Source: Bog-473 sp963783245 (GTDB taxonomy: Bacteria > Actinomycetota > Acidimicrobiia > Acidimicrobiales > RAAP-2). Taken from it: DNA of 64,000 nt. Position 1 is the first letter of the stretch. Each line of letters opens with the position of its first letter. The translations under genes were made by a program, and so were the position numbers. Positions 1 through 9,903 of the stretch are shown one piece after another. The notes below the pieces were generated by a model. The model had not been told where the DNA came from. It saw nothing but the letters and a program-made list of their open reading frames with translations, and made no database searches. The DNA is taken from positions 310,001 to 374,000 of the forward strand of contig CAWAMS010000002.1 in the NCBI GenBank assembly GCA_963783245.1. Reading direction: 5' to 3'.

Positions 1-666
1 ATCAGCCTGGCGCAGGAATTCCTCGAGCTCGATGACATCCGTCTCTACCAGGCGATGTTGAGCGCCAAGTACTCCGAGGGTGCGCTGGAGGACGAGCAGC
101 TGCTCCATGTGGACTACGGGAACCACACGTTGGTGGTGCCGCGGCCCGAGGTCGGCTACCAGCACCTCGAGTTGTTCATCTACCTGAGCGACGTGACGCC
201 GGACACGGCGGCGACGCGCATGGTGTCGCGTCAGCTGACCACCGGGATCCCCGTCGAGCGGACCTACCTCAGCACCGACGAGTACGAGGCCCTCTACCGG
301 GCCGAGGTGCCTGCGTCCGGGCCTGCGGGGTCGATCCTGGCGTACCGCCCCGACGTCTATCACCGCGGCGTGAGGATGACGGCACCCGGCGCGGCGCGCT
401 TCATGCTGCACGTCTCCTTCAAGCCTGTCGCCACCGACTGGCTCGGTTCTCAGGCCTGGCCCGGCGCGGCCGAGGGCATGGCATGGCATCGGTTCATGCA
501 AACCCCATCCACGCGACAGCTCACCGTCCTGGGCTTCCCCGCGCCGGGGCATCCCTACTGGACCGAGGACACGCTGCGTGGTGTGGCGGCGCGCTACCCG
601 CTGCTCGACATGACGCCGTGGCGCCAGGCGTTCGCGGGCGCCGGCGCTGACACCGACGCGCGCTGA
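1..666 (+). CDS. Phytanoyl-CoA dioxygenase (PhyH) family protein, 5' end outside window
   Basis: The reading frame is open from base 1, so the N-terminus lies outside the window; about 221 residues are visible. The HVD triplet in LLHVDYGNH and the later histidine in YRPDVYHRG fit the HxD...H iron-binding triad of non-haem Fe(II)/2-oxoglutarate oxygenases of the PhyH group. These enzymes hydroxylate small molecules or lipids; the substrate cannot be read from the sequence. A GTG-started glycosidase gene follows after 5 bases, so the two are probably co-transcribed. The family call rests on the metal motif and overall pattern, and the exact subfamily is uncertain. Confidence 0.7.
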   Translation: MSLAQEFLELDDIRLYQAMLSAKYSEGALEDEQLLHVDYGNHTLVVPRPEVGYQHLELFIYLSDVTPDTAATRMVSRQLTTGIPVERTYLSTDEYEALYRAEVPASGPAGSILAYRPDVYHRGVRMTAPGAARFMLHVSFKPVATDWLGSQAWPGAAEGMAWHRFMQTPSTRQLTVLGFPAPGHPYWTEDTLRGVAARYPLLDMTPWRQAFAGAGADTDAR

Positions 667-671
667 ACACC

Positions 672-2296
672 GTGTCGCAGGCATCCGAGGAGCCCGACCG
701 GCCGTGGTGGCAGTCGGGTGTCCTGTACCAGATCTACCCCCGGTCGTTCGCCGACACCAACGCCGACGGTATGGGCGATCTGCCGGGGATCATCCGGCAT
801 CTGGACCACCTGGCGTGGTTGGGCATCGACGGGATCTGGCTGTCACCCGTCACACGGTCCCCCAATCGTGACTGGGGCTACGACGTGTCGGACTTCTGCG
901 CCGTCGAGCCAGACCTCGGCACCATGGAGGACGTCGATCGCCTCATCGCAGAAGCCGCTGCTCGAGGGATCCGGGTCCTCATGGATCTGGTGCCCAATCA
1001 CACCAGCGACCAACACCCCTGGTTCCTCGATGCACGTTCGTCGCGCCACGCGGCCAAACGCGAGTGGTATGTGTGGGCGGACCCGAAGGCCGACGGCTCG
1101 CCGCCGAACAACTGGGTGAGCAGTTTTGGCGGCCCGGCATGGACCCACGACCCACGAACCGGCCAGTCCTACCTGCACAATCACCTCGCCGAGCAACCGG
1201 ACCTCAACTGGTGGAACGAGGAGGTGCGCCTCGCGTTCGACGACATCATGCGGTTCTGGTGCGCTCGGGGAGTGGCGGGCTTCCGCATCGACGTGTGCAA
1301 CGTCATCATCAAGGACGCTGCGTTGCGCGACAACCCGGTGGCCACCGAGGAAGACGACTTCGAAGCACAACTCTTCGGACAACGATCCGTCTACAACACA
1401 AACCGTCCCGAAGTACACGAGGTCATTCGGCGCTGGCGGACGCTGGTCGATGACTTTCGCGCACCACGGATCCTGTTGGGGGAGACGCCCGTGCCCGTGC
1501 GCGAGCTGGCCGCGTACTACGGCGACGGGCGCGACGAGTTGCACCTTGCCTTCAACTTCCCCTTCATTTCAGCGGCGTTCGAATGTGGCGCGCTCCGCGA
1601 CGTCGTCGAGCTCACCGAGGCCGCGCTGCCGGCTGGCGCCTGGCCGGTCTGGACGGGCTCGAATCACGACATGTTCCGCTTCCCCACCCGTTGGGCCGGC
1701 GACGATCCGCGCAAGATCAGGCTGGCCCTGCTCATGCTGCTGAGCCTGCGCGGGACGCCGGTGCTCTACCAGGGCGACGAGATCGGCCTCGGCAATGCGA
1801 AGGTGGCCCATGAGGACATGCGTGATCCGCTCGGCGTTCGCTATTTTCCCTACTACGAAGGTCGCGATGCGGGACGCACGCCGATGCCCTGGAGCAGTGA
1901 CCCCGGCGGAGGGTTCACCGACCCCGGGGTCAAGCCCTGGCTCCCTCTGGGCGATGTCGGCGCATGCAACGTCGAGACCCAACGGTCGGATCCGTCCTCG
2001 GTGCTCGCCCTGACGCGCGCACTGATTGCCCTGCGGCGTGACGCCGACGACCTGCGGACGGGCTCCTATCGATCGCTCGACGCACCTGACGGGGTCTGGG
2101 CCTGGGTCGCGGGGCGGGGCACTTCGTGGTCCTGAACATGACGGACGAGCCGGCGGTGGTGTCAGGCCTCGACGGGACGTTGTGTCTCTCCACCATGCGA
2201 CAGCGGGACGGCGAGCTGGTCGTGGGCGAACTGGAGGTGGCGCCGTGGGAAGGTGTCATCGGGGCGACCGAAGCTCCTTGGACCACAAGCTGCTGA
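672..2296 (+). CDS. GH13 alpha-glucosidase / oligo-1,6-glucosidase-type enzyme, one frameshift
   Basis: A cytoplasmic GH13 glycoside hydrolase that would release glucose from short alpha-glucans or trehalose-type sugars. The family blocks occur in order: DLVPNHTSD (residues 105-113), GFRIDVC with the nucleophile Asp207, LLGET with the acid/base Glu271, and SNHD with Asp333. The start is GTG at 672. The first frame stops at 2135 just after a GGGGCGGGGC tract. Shifting one base near 2119 restores the expected C-terminal beta domain (VLNMTDEPAVV) to a stop at 2294-2296. The corrected end overlaps the convergent TANGO2-like gene by about 40 bases. The exact substrate among alpha-1,4, alpha-1,6 and sucrose-type is not determined. 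Confidence 0.88.
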
Positions 2297-3058
2297 CGTC
2301 GACGAACGGTGCCGTGCAGGGCGGGCCGTCGGCCACCCAGATCTGCGGTGGCACGTGCGCCCCGTCGGCTCCATAGCGGATGAGACACGAGGAGCGGGTG
2401 CCGTACTCGTCGAGGTGCACGCAATTGGCCGAGGACCGCGGGGTGGAGGCGACTCCGGGCCCGGCTGATCTGTCGGCGCGGCCGGTTCCGCCACGGTGTG
2501 ATCCCCGAGCACGCGGCGAAACGCCGTGAGGGCGGTTGCAGCATCCGTCGCCGCGGCCAGCGAGGCGGCGACACGTTCGGCCTTGGGAGACGGGACTCCC
2601 AGGGCCCGATTCTCGAGGACGTGGAGCCCAGGGGCGAGCGTGACAGCCACAGGCTCGACCAGGCCCGTGAAGTCGATGAAGAAGAGGGCGTCCGGGTCAC
2701 CCGTGAGCAACCAGGACCCGTTGTAGTCCGCCGGGTGGTGCCGGGCGAGGAACTCCTCGACGCCGCGTGACGCGTCCGGTTGCGCCGTCAGAGCCAGGGG
2801 GAGCTCCCCCCGGGTCCGGCGCGTGGCATCGCGTCCGGCGTGCCTCGGTTGGTTGGTCAGTCCGGCGAACACGCCCCATTCGTTGAGGGCGAGCCATGTG
2901 CCACCTGACTGCTGGTCCTGCCCCCCGAGCACTCGTGGCTCGTCGTCCCTGAGCACGGTCATCGGGACCGCCGGCCTGTTCAGGAACTCATCGCGATTGG
3001 CGCCGATGAGAAGGGGCGTGTCGGGGAAGAGACGGAACGCCACCACCAGCAGGCACAC
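2256..3058 (-). CDS. NRDE/TANGO2 family protein, one frameshift
   Basis: It starts MCLLVVAF and carries the family signature NRDE at residues 21-24, then a GGTWLALN segment and an aromatic-rich core, as in NRDE (TANGO2-like) proteins. Bacterial members are poorly characterised; animal TANGO2 has been linked to haem and lipid handling. The annotated frame becomes arginine- and proline-rich after about 2458. Changing frame there gives a much better tail (YGTRSSCLIRYGADGAHVP, then a stop at 2256), so I treat the gene as one CDS with an indel. It is convergent with the glucosidase gene and overlaps its end. The family call is firm and the cellular role unknown. Confidence 0.82.
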
Positions 3059-3092
3059 GTCTTCAGACTAGTGATGCCCCCGATGGGAGGCT

Positions 3093-4226
3093 TCAGGCCG
3101 CCATGAGCTCGGCCGCCGTCTTCTCCGGGGCCGGAGGAGGCGCCGGCTGGGTATGCCTGGAGCGCCCCGGAAGGGCATAGCGGAAGATCTTCCAGATGAC
3201 CGACCCGAATTGCCGGGAGAGCCGGCCCGTGTTGTAGGGGATCCCGTAGCGCCGGCAGATCTCACGCACCTGGGGGGCGATCTGCTTGTAGCGCCGGGCC
3301 GGGATATCGGGGAAGAGATGATGCTCGATCTGGAAGCTGAGGTTGCCGCACATGATGTGGAACAGCCTGCCCCCGGAGATGTTGGCCGAACCGACCATCT
3401 GGCGGAAGTACCAATGCCCTTTGGACTCGTCTTCACATTCCTCTTCGGTGAATTCCAGGGCGCCCTGGGGGAAGTGCCCGCAGAAGATGATGATGAACGC
3501 CCAGATATTGCGGATGACGTTGGCCAGTGCATTCGCCGCCAGGGTGAGGAAGAAGAGCGGACCGGTGAAGGCGGGCCACATGACGTAGTCACGGAATGCG
3601 AGCGTTCCCGACTTGCGCATCCCGTTCTTGAGCGAGAGCTTCGCCTCGGCCCAGGTCTTCTTCCCCGCACGCACGTGCCCCAGGTCGACGTCGTGCAACA
3701 TGATGCCGTGATCGAAGATCAGGGCGAGGCCGAGGGCATAGAGGGGGTTGCCCAGATTGGCCGGTGTCCACGGTTTCTCGGGGCTGATGCGGATCACTCC
3801 GTAGCCCAGATCACGGTCCTTGTCGGTGATGTTGGTGAACGTGTGATGCAGGTAGTTGTGGTAGTGCTGCCAACCCTTGGCCGGGCACGACGAGTCCCAT
3901 TCGAAGTCCGTGGAGGACAGGGCGGGATCCTTCGTCCAGTCGTACTGGCCGTGGAGGACGTTGTGCCCGATCTCCATGTTGTCGAGAATTTTCGAGAGCG
4001 AGAGGGCCCCGGCACCGAGGACCCAGAACGGCGGGAGGAAGCCCAAGAACAACGAGGCTCGTCCGGTCATTTCGGCCCATCGTTGTATCCGGATCAGGCG
4101 GCGGATGTAGGCAACGTCCTCTGCGCCCAGCTGGCTGACTACTCCGGCCCGCAAGCTCTCGAGCTCGAGTTCGAGAGCATCGAGTTGCGTGGGGGTGAGG
4201 CCATACGTTTCGGCGACGGTGGACAT
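3093..4226 (-). CDS. Acyl-CoA/acyl-lipid fatty acid desaturase (DesA3-like)
   Basis: A 377-residue membrane di-iron desaturase that would insert a double bond into a fatty acyl chain. Three histidine boxes are visible: HNVLH (88-92), HNYLHH (123-128) and QIEHHLFP (299-306), with hydrophobic segments around 58-75 and 222-252. I choose the ATG at 4226 over an upstream in-frame start because it overlaps the reductase stop codon (ATGA), giving tight translational coupling. The partner immediately upstream is a ferredoxin-NADP-reductase-type electron donor, the same pairing as DesA3 with its oxidoreductase in mycobacteria. Regiospecificity (probably delta-9) is inferred from that pairing only. Confidence 0.9.
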   Translation of the reverse strand: MSTVAETYGLTPTQLDALELELESLRAGVVSQLGAEDVAYIRRLIRIQRWAEMTGRASLFLGFLPPFWVLGAGALSLSKILDNMEIGHNVLHGQYDWTKDPALSSTDFEWDSSCPAKGWQHYHNYLHHTFTNITDKDRDLGYGVIRISPEKPWTPANLGNPLYALGLALIFDHGIMLHDVDLGHVRAGKKTWAEAKLSLKNGMRKSGTLAFRDYVMWPAFTGPLFFLTLAANALANVIRNIWAFIIIFCGHFPQGALEFTEEECEDESKGHWYFRQMVGSANISGGRLFHIMCGNLSFQIEHHLFPDIPARRYKQIAPQVREICRRYGIPYNTGRLSRQFGSVIWKIFRYALPGRSRHTQPAPPPAPEKTAAELMAA

Positions 4227-5348
4227 CAGAGATCGATCTCGACGTCGCCGACCGGAACACTGACGCATATCCGGATAGTGGCATCGGGGCCGTTGGTGAG
4301 CTCACCGGTCACGACGTCGCGCACGACCCCGGCGCACAGCTTCCGCGTGCAGGTGTGGCAGATCCCCATGCGACATCCCGAGAGGGGAGTGAGGCCCGCC
4401 GCTTCGGCCTGGAGGAGGAGGGGCGTGCCATCGCTGGCCACGCCCCGTTCGCTGGCTCCGAATCGGACCGTGCCGTCCACCGTGCCGGCCTCGGCCGTGA
4501 ACTGGGCCAACGTGAACGCCTCGGTGAGGAGGTGTCGGCTCCGACCAGCTCGCGCGAAGACGTCACGCGCCGCGTCCATCAGGGGAGCGGGCCCGCAGAC
4601 GTACGCGTCGCGCGCTCGTCCACTCGGGAGCGGCCGCGTCGAGCTGTGCCGCCGTCAGGAACCCGTCCAGATCGCCCGTGCCCGGCCTGTCCGTGAAGAC
4701 GCGGACGAGGCGCACATTGGGCGCCGTGCGAGCGATCTGCTCGAGCTCTTCCCGGTAGAGCATGTCCTCCTCGGTCAATGCGTAGTGCAGGAAGGTGACC
4801 GGCTTGCTCCAGCCGAGCGCGCAGCGAGTCCGCAGCATCGACATCACCGGTGTGATCCCACTCCCTCCGCTGATGAGGAGGAGATGCGCCGGTTCCGCGG
4901 ACGGGAGCGTGAACGAACCCTGTGCCGTGGTGAGGGCGACCGTCTGTCCCCTCTCGGCCGCGCGGTGCAGATGCTGGCTGACGCGGCCCTCCGGGTGCGC
5001 CGTAATCGACAATTCGATCAGACCGTCCCGGGACGTGGCGTCGTTCGTCATGGAATAGCACCGGGTGTGGCGCACTCCGTCGATCTCTACGCTGAGCTGC
5101 GTGTATTGACCGGCGCGGAAGCCGGTCCAGAGCCCGTTCGGGCGGAGCGTCAACGTGACGCTGCGCGGGGTCGTCCGTGCCACGTGGACGACCTTGGCCC
5201 GGATCTCGGTCGAGGACCACGAAGGGCGGACCAGCTCGACGTAGCGGTCGACCCCATAGGGGGTTGCAGCGGCGTTGAACACGCGTAGTACCTGGCGGAG
5301 TACACGCCGGGAAAGCGGCGGCCGTCTGGGAAGGACGCCGGTTGCCAT
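4226..5348 (-). CDS. Ferredoxin reductase with C-terminal 2Fe-2S domain, electron donor to desaturase, one frameshift
   Basis: The layout is FAD domain (RCYSMTN, flavin binding), NAD(P) domain (GGSGITPVMSM), the late FNR motif DAYVCGPAP, then a plant-type 2Fe-2S ferredoxin domain with GCRMGICHTC and a distal Cys in RICVSVP. It passes electrons from NAD(P)H through FAD and the cluster to the desaturase encoded next. The frame breaks near 4605 in a GCGCGCG stretch: the first part runs 5348 to about 4605 and the second to the stop at 4226-4228. The ATG at 5348 is preferred because a TACGGT -10-like box lies 5 bases upstream. Family and partner are secure; the break is probably a sequence error. 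Confidence 0.87.
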
Positions 5349-5353
5349 GCCAT

Positions 5354-5359
5354 ACCGTA
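5354..5359 (-). promoter_or_regulatory. -10-like box TACGGT before the reductase/desaturase operon
   Basis: On the minus strand TACGGT ends 5 bases before the ATG at 5348, a spacing that would place the transcript start at or very near the start codon (leaderless mRNA). The same hexamer stands 6 bases before the dienelactone hydrolase gene at 21743. No clear -35 is visible. Confidence 0.4.
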
Positions 5360-5463
5360 CTCTGAGCTGGACCGTAGCGAGGAGTCGTCCCACGTGGGGG
5401 CACATCTCGGGCGGGCGTCGACCCGGGATCGCGCGAGGGGCGCCGGCAGGCCAGAATCAGTGG

Positions 5464-6048
5464 ATGGCCACCAACCGCTGGATGACCGGTGACGGTCCCC
5501 GGGGCGCGCGGTACGACCGCAGGTTCGAGGAATTGGCGGCCGGCGGCGCCGACATGCACGGTGAGGCGTCCTTTGTCGAGTCGTTCGGAACAGGCTCCGT
5601 ACTCGATGCCGGATGCGGTACCGGGAGGGTCGCCATCGAACTGAGCCGCCGTGGCCTCGATGTGGTGGGGATCGACATGGACCCCGCCATGCTCGAGGCC
5701 GCCCGTCAGAAGGCGCCCGAACTCCGATGGATCGAAGGCGATCTGGCGGGCGCCACCCCGGTGATCGGCGGTCGCTTCGACGTCGTCGTGTTGGCGGGGA
5801 ACGTCCTCATCTTCGTGACGCCGGGTACCGAGGGGACGGTGGTGTCCAACATGGCGGCACTTCTGGCGCCCGGAGGTCGTCTCATTGCCGGCTACTCGCT
5901 CATGCCCGGTGGCTTCTCGGTAGACCGACACGACGAGCTCGCGGCGCGGTCGGGGTTGGCCCTCGAGGAGCGATGGTCGACATGGGACCGCGAGCCGTTC
6001 GGGCCGAACAGCACCTACGCCGTGTCGGTCCACCGCGTGGTCGGGTAG
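5464..6048 (+). CDS. Class I SAM-dependent methyltransferase
   Basis: A 194-residue Rossmann-fold methyltransferase. The SAM-binding motif I VLDAGCGTG is at residues 46-54 and the acidic loop GIDMD ends beta-2 near 69-73. A FDVVVLAGNVLIF strand corresponds to motif post-II and LLAPGGRLIAGY to motif III. The protein consists of the catalytic domain only, so the substrate cannot be inferred. The ATG at 5464 is the first start that gives a normal N-terminus; an upstream in-frame ATG lies in sequence antisense to the reductase gene. It is divergent from the reductase operon and convergent with the indolepyruvate oxidoreductase gene. The family is certain and the role unknown. Confidence 0.85.
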   Translation: MATNRWMTGDGPRGARYDRRFEELAAGGADMHGEASFVESFGTGSVLDAGCGTGRVAIELSRRGLDVVGIDMDPAMLEAARQKAPELRWIEGDLAGATPVIGGRFDVVVLAGNVLIFVTPGTEGTVVSNMAALLAPGGRLIAGYSLMPGGFSVDRHDELAARSGLALEERWSTWDREPFGPNSTYAVSVHRVVG

Positions 6049-6079
6049 CCGGTCCGCCGCCGCCAGGGGTCGCCCCGCG

Positions 6080-9000
6080 TCAACCGGCCAGAGGAAGGTC
6101 CTGCCGCTGTGGCGGCGTGTCCTCGGCCAGCTCGCCCAGGCGGCGGGCCGCCGTGGCGCGGACCGCGGCAACGCTCGACTGGCGGATGTGTGCGTAGCCG
6201 TGCACATCGTTGGCCGCATCGACGATGGCGCGTACCGCATCGACGTTCGCGGGCGTGAGATGCTCCAACGCCACGCCGACCCAGGAGAGGTACTCCGCGA
6301 CGAACTGGCGCTCGTGCCGGCGCTCGGCCGTCCATCCGAAGGGATCGAGCAGTGTCCCGCGGAGATGACGGGCCGCACGCAGCACGTGGAAGGCCGGGCG
6401 GGCACTGCGGACCAGCTTGATCTTGCGCTGCAGACCGAGGCGCGCCAGGAGCGGGGGCTTGAGCATGTAGACCGGCCGTGCGCCGGGGAAGGCCAGTGCG
6501 AAGGCCTCCCGTTCTTGGTCGAGCAGGTGCAGTCGGGCCACTTCGTACTCGTCCTTGACGGCCGTCAGGGCATGGAGGCCGCGGGCGAACGCCTCGGTGA
6601 CCCCACCCGACAGCTGTCCGGTGGCCTGCTGTTCCCTGACCGCCACCTCGCGCACGCGCTCGAGGTACCGCATGGCCACGCGCTTGTCCTGGAAGTCGAT
6701 GAGCTCGGACACCCGCAGCCTCGTCACGTGTGCGAGGCTCGCGGGCCAGCTCGGATCAGGCTCGAGGTGCGGTGGCACGGGGCGTCCCGCCGAAGAGCGA
6801 GGAGACGGGCCGGTCGCAGATGCGCCTCCGCCTGCGCCCGGGGCCGTCGGGGCCAGGGCAGCACGCACGGCCTCGGGCGACGCCACTGCGGCGCGCCCCC
6901 AGGCGACGGCGGCCAAGCTGGCCTCGACGTCCACCCCGTTGAGACGGACCGCTTCGGCCAGCTCGGCGGCCCCGAATGGCAGGAGCCCGGACTGGAATGC
7001 CGCGCCGATGAGGACGAGGTTGGCGGCCAGGTGATCGCCCGTCAGTTGCTCGGCGATGGTCTGGGCATCGACGCAGACCATGTCGCCGCCCCGGGTGGCC
7101 CGGGCGATCCGCGCCCGCAGCCCTGATGCCAGCGGATACGACGAGCGCTGGTGGCGGAGCATGGACGCGGTCGGGGTCTCGGCCGTGTTGAGCACGGCGA
7201 CAGTGCGCTCCGGCGACGCCACCGACAGGGCGTCGTCACCGGCCGCCCCGAGGAGGTCGAAACCGAGGAGGACATCGGTGCTCCCGGGGCTCGCATGGAC
7301 GTCACCTTCGATCGGGGAGGACGAGAGGCGCACGTCGGACGTGACCGGCCCGTTCTTCTGTGCCAGCCCGGTCTGGTCGATGCCGGCCGCATGCAGCCCG
7401 GCGAGGTGCGCCGCCATCTGGGTGATGCGGGAAACCGTGACCACACCGGTGCCCCCGATGCCCGGCATGCGGAGCACCGTGGTGCCGGACCAGGGGCGCA
7501 CCGGCGGGTCGGGTAACGAGGTGGGCGGTGTGGGATACGCCCGGGGTCGTGCCCCCCGACCTCGTCCGTCGTGGCGGGCCACGACGAACGAGGGACACTC
7601 ACCGCTGACGCAGGATCGGTCGAGGTTGCAACTTCCCTGGTGCACCGACATCTTCGTGCCGAACTCCGTCTCGACGTGCACCAGCGACATGCACGTGGCG
7701 TGGTCGGCGCAGTCACCACAGCCTTCACAGACGCGGCTGTTGATCCACACGGACTCCGCCAGCGCCGGCCGCTGCCCCCGGGAGCGCAGCCGCCGTTCCT
7801 CCGCCGCGCAGGGGTCGAAATGGATGAGGGCGGTGACGCCGTCGATGGCGGCGAGCTCTCGTTGCGCCTGCGCCGTGTCGTCCCGGTGCAGCACGGTCGC
7901 GAGCGGGTGAAGGCGGGCGTGGGCGAGAGCAGCAGGATCGGGCGTGGTGACGATGACCTTCTTCACGCCTTCCATGGCAAGCCAGTGCGTGAGCTCGGTG
8001 ACGCCCACACGCCCGACCGGGGTCTGGCCTCCCGTCATTGCGACCGCGTCGTTGTAGAGGATCTTGTAGGTCATCGTCACGCCGGCCGCCACCGCGGCCC
8101 GCACCGCCAACGATCCGGAGTGGAAGAAGGTACCGTCGCCCAGATTCTGGGCGTAGTGGCGGTCCTCGGTGAAGGGTGACATCCCGATCCATTGCGCCCC
8201 CTCGCCACCCATCTGCGTCATACCGATCTTGTGCCCCCGACCCTCCTCGTCGAGGACCGCCATGATGTGGCAGCCGATGCCCAAACCGACCAGCTGGTCC
8301 TCGTCAGCACGGGTGGAGATGTTGTGGGGGCAGCCGGAGCAGAAGTAGGGGGTACGCGGGGCGGGAGCACCGCCCCCGAGGTCGATGCGAATCGGGGCCC
8401 CCATGTTGAGCCGTTCCACCTCGACACGAGCCCGAGCGGGAAGTTCCTCGTCCCGCCACACGCGGGCCAGCGCGTGCGCCACGAGGCGGCTCGTTGCTGC
8501 GCCGTGGCGCGGGATGAGGGATCGGCCGTCACCGTCCTCCTTGCCGACGATGCGGGGCTGCTCCTCTTGGCGGTACAGCGCGGCCTTGAGTTGTTCCTCG
8601 ACGACGGGCGCTTTGTCCTCGACGACCAGGACCTCGTCCACTCCGCGCACCATGGCGCGCAACGCGACAGGGCTGAGGGGCCACGGCAGGTCGATCTTGA
8701 CGAGGCGGAGCCCGAGGTGCTCCTGGTCACGGGTCGTGAATCCGAGGTCGTTCAGGGCACGCAGCGTTGCGGCGTACGCCATCCCCGAGGCCAGTATCGC
8801 CCTGCGGGGTCGTCGGGGCTCGCGGGTGATGCGGTTGAGCCCGGCCAGTTCGGTGTACTCGTGCACTCGCGGGAGGCGCACGGCGTAGAGATCCTCCTCC
8901 GCGTCGAGCGCGTCCGGTCCGAGCAAAGTGGGCGGGAGCCACTGCCGGGACTGGTCGGGAGCAGGGATCCCGAGAGCGCCGAGCGCCGGGATGGCGATGG

Positions 9001-9625
9001 TCGCGCTGGCGTCGGCCAGGTCGGCGACGATCTTCAGGGCGCTCCACAGACCGGCATGGCGCGAGAGCGCGACAGCGTGCAGGCCCAAAGGGATGATGTC
9101 GCCCACCGAGGAGGGGGCGAGGACCGGCAGGCCCAGGGCCCGTGCCATCTGCTCACACGAGCTGGGCAGGGTCGAGGACTTCGACATGGGGTCGTCCCCG
9201 ACCAGTGCCACGGCGCCTCCGAGGGGGGACGTACCCGAGACGTTGGCGTGGCGGATTGCATCGGCCGCCCGGTCGAGACCCGGATTCTTCCCGTACCAAA
9301 AGCCCACGACACCATCGACGCGGCGTCCCGGCAGCTGGCCGGTCAATTGCGTCCCGCCGACCGACGTGGCGGCCAACTCCTCGTTCAGTCCGGGCGAAAA
9401 GACGATGTCCGCCTCGGACAACAGCTGGTGCGCACGCTGGAGCTGCTGGTCGAGCCCGCCCAGGGGGGACCCTTCGTAGCCGCTGATGAAGAGCGCCGTG
9501 GACAGATCCCGGGCACGGTCGAGATCCCGTTGAGTCAAGAGGAGGCGGACCAGCGCTTCAATGCCCGAGAGCAACACCGTGCCTTCCGTGGCCTCGTAGC
9601 GGTCACTGATGCTTACGGCACGCAT
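6080..9625 (-). CDS. Indolepyruvate ferredoxin oxidoreductase, fused alpha-beta type
   Basis: An 1181-residue fusion of the TPP-dependent alpha subunit and the gamma/beta-type subunit. It oxidatively decarboxylates aryl or branched 2-oxoacids to acyl-CoA while reducing ferredoxin. The N-terminal pyrimidine domain contains SGYEGSPLGG. The PP domain begins near residue 428 (YFCSGCPHN) and holds the TPP-binding GDGTFFHSG. A cysteine-rich ferredoxin segment follows near 633 (CEGCGDC, then CNLDRSC and GEC), and the gamma domain starts near 722 (GIGGTGVVT). The ATG at 9625 (MRAVSISDRYE) is preferred over an upstream in-frame start that lacks family resemblance. An Lrp/AsnC regulator is transcribed divergently, which fits amino-acid-responsive control. 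Aromatic versus branched substrate is not resolved. Confidence 0.9.
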   Translation of the reverse strand: MRAVSISDRYEATEGTVLLSGIEALVRLLLTQRDLDRARDLSTALFISGYEGSPLGGLDQQLQRAHQLLSEADIVFSPGLNEELAATSVGGTQLTGQLPGRRVDGVVGFWYGKNPGLDRAADAIRHANVSGTSPLGGAVALVGDDPMSKSSTLPSSCEQMARALGLPVLAPSSVGDIIPLGLHAVALSRHAGLWSALKIVADLADASATIAIPALGALGIPAPDQSRQWLPPTLLGPDALDAEEDLYAVRLPRVHEYTELAGLNRITREPRRPRRAILASGMAYAATLRALNDLGFTTRDQEHLGLRLVKIDLPWPLSPVALRAMVRGVDEVLVVEDKAPVVEEQLKAALYRQEEQPRIVGKEDGDGRSLIPRHGAATSRLVAHALARVWRDEELPARARVEVERLNMGAPIRIDLGGGAPAPRTPYFCSGCPHNISTRADEDQLVGLGIGCHIMAVLDEEGRGHKIGMTQMGGEGAQWIGMSPFTEDRHYAQNLGDGTFFHSGSLAVRAAVAAGVTMTYKILYNDAVAMTGGQTPVGRVGVTELTHWLAMEGVKKVIVTTPDPAALAHARLHPLATVLHRDDTAQAQRELAAIDGVTALIHFDPCAAEERRLRSRGQRPALAESVWINSRVCEGCGDCADHATCMSLVHVETEFGTKMSVHQGSCNLDRSCVSGECPSFVVARHDGRGRGARPRAYPTPPTSLPDPPVRPWSGTTVLRMPGIGGTGVVTVSRITQMAAHLAGLHAAGIDQTGLAQKNGPVTSDVRLSSSPIEGDVHASPGSTDVLLGFDLLGAAGDDALSVASPERTVAVLNTAETPTASMLRHQRSSYPLASGLRARIARATRGGDMVCVDAQTIAEQLTGDHLAANLVLIGAAFQSGLLPFGAAELAEAVRLNGVDVEASLAAVAWGRAAVASPEAVRAALAPTAPGAGGGASATGPSPRSSAGRPVPPHLEPDPSWPASLAHVTRLRVSELIDFQDKRVAMRYLERVREVAVREQQATGQLSGGVTEAFARGLHALTAVKDEYEVARLHLLDQEREAFALAFPGARPVYMLKPPLLARLGLQRKIKLVRSARPAFHVLRAARHLRGTLLDPFGWTAERRHERQFVAEYLSWVGVALEHLTPANVDAVRAIVDAANDVHGYAHIRQSSVAAVRATAARRLGELAEDTPPQRQDLPLAG

Positions 9626-9890
9626 CTGCTCTCCGTTCTCTTCGTCGGATCTGCCAGTCGGGGATGGCCGTGGCCGCGGGGAGCGGTACCTCCACGGCTT
9701 CGACCGCCTCTGGACTGTTCCCGGCCTCGCCCTCACGCACCTCCGCGACGCTCGAAATGTGCACACCGCTAGTCAACACGCCGTCCCGGTGGGATGGTGG
9801 AAGTTGCGGTGTTTTCGCAGCACGACGCAACGGAAGCCCCGAAGATGGCGTCTTAGGCGCACGGAACATGCGGACTTACCCCGCCCTCCT

Positions 9891-9896
9891 TATACT
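9891..9896 (+). promoter_or_regulatory. -10 box TATACT for the Lrp/AsnC gene
   Basis: A near-consensus -10 hexamer lies 7 bases before the ATG at 9904, which places transcription initiation at about the start codon. The 278-base divergent region 9626-9903 between this gene and the indolepyruvate oxidoreductase holds no other gene that I can support. Confidence 0.5.
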
Positions 9897-9903
9897 TGTA
9901 GGC

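Noticed and set aside
3153..5288. A 711-codon open frame on the plus strand
   Set aside because: It is antisense to the desaturase and reductase genes, which have clear family motifs. Its protein is of low complexity (rich in R, G, E, D and V). High GC content makes such long shadow frames common.
4579..6405. A 608-codon minus-strand frame across the methyltransferase gene
   Set aside because: It is mostly shadow sequence. The only real protein signal in the area belongs to the reductase and methyltransferase frames.
8192..9772. A 526-codon plus-strand frame
   Set aside because: It is wholly antisense to the indolepyruvate oxidoreductase gene and has no recognisable domain.
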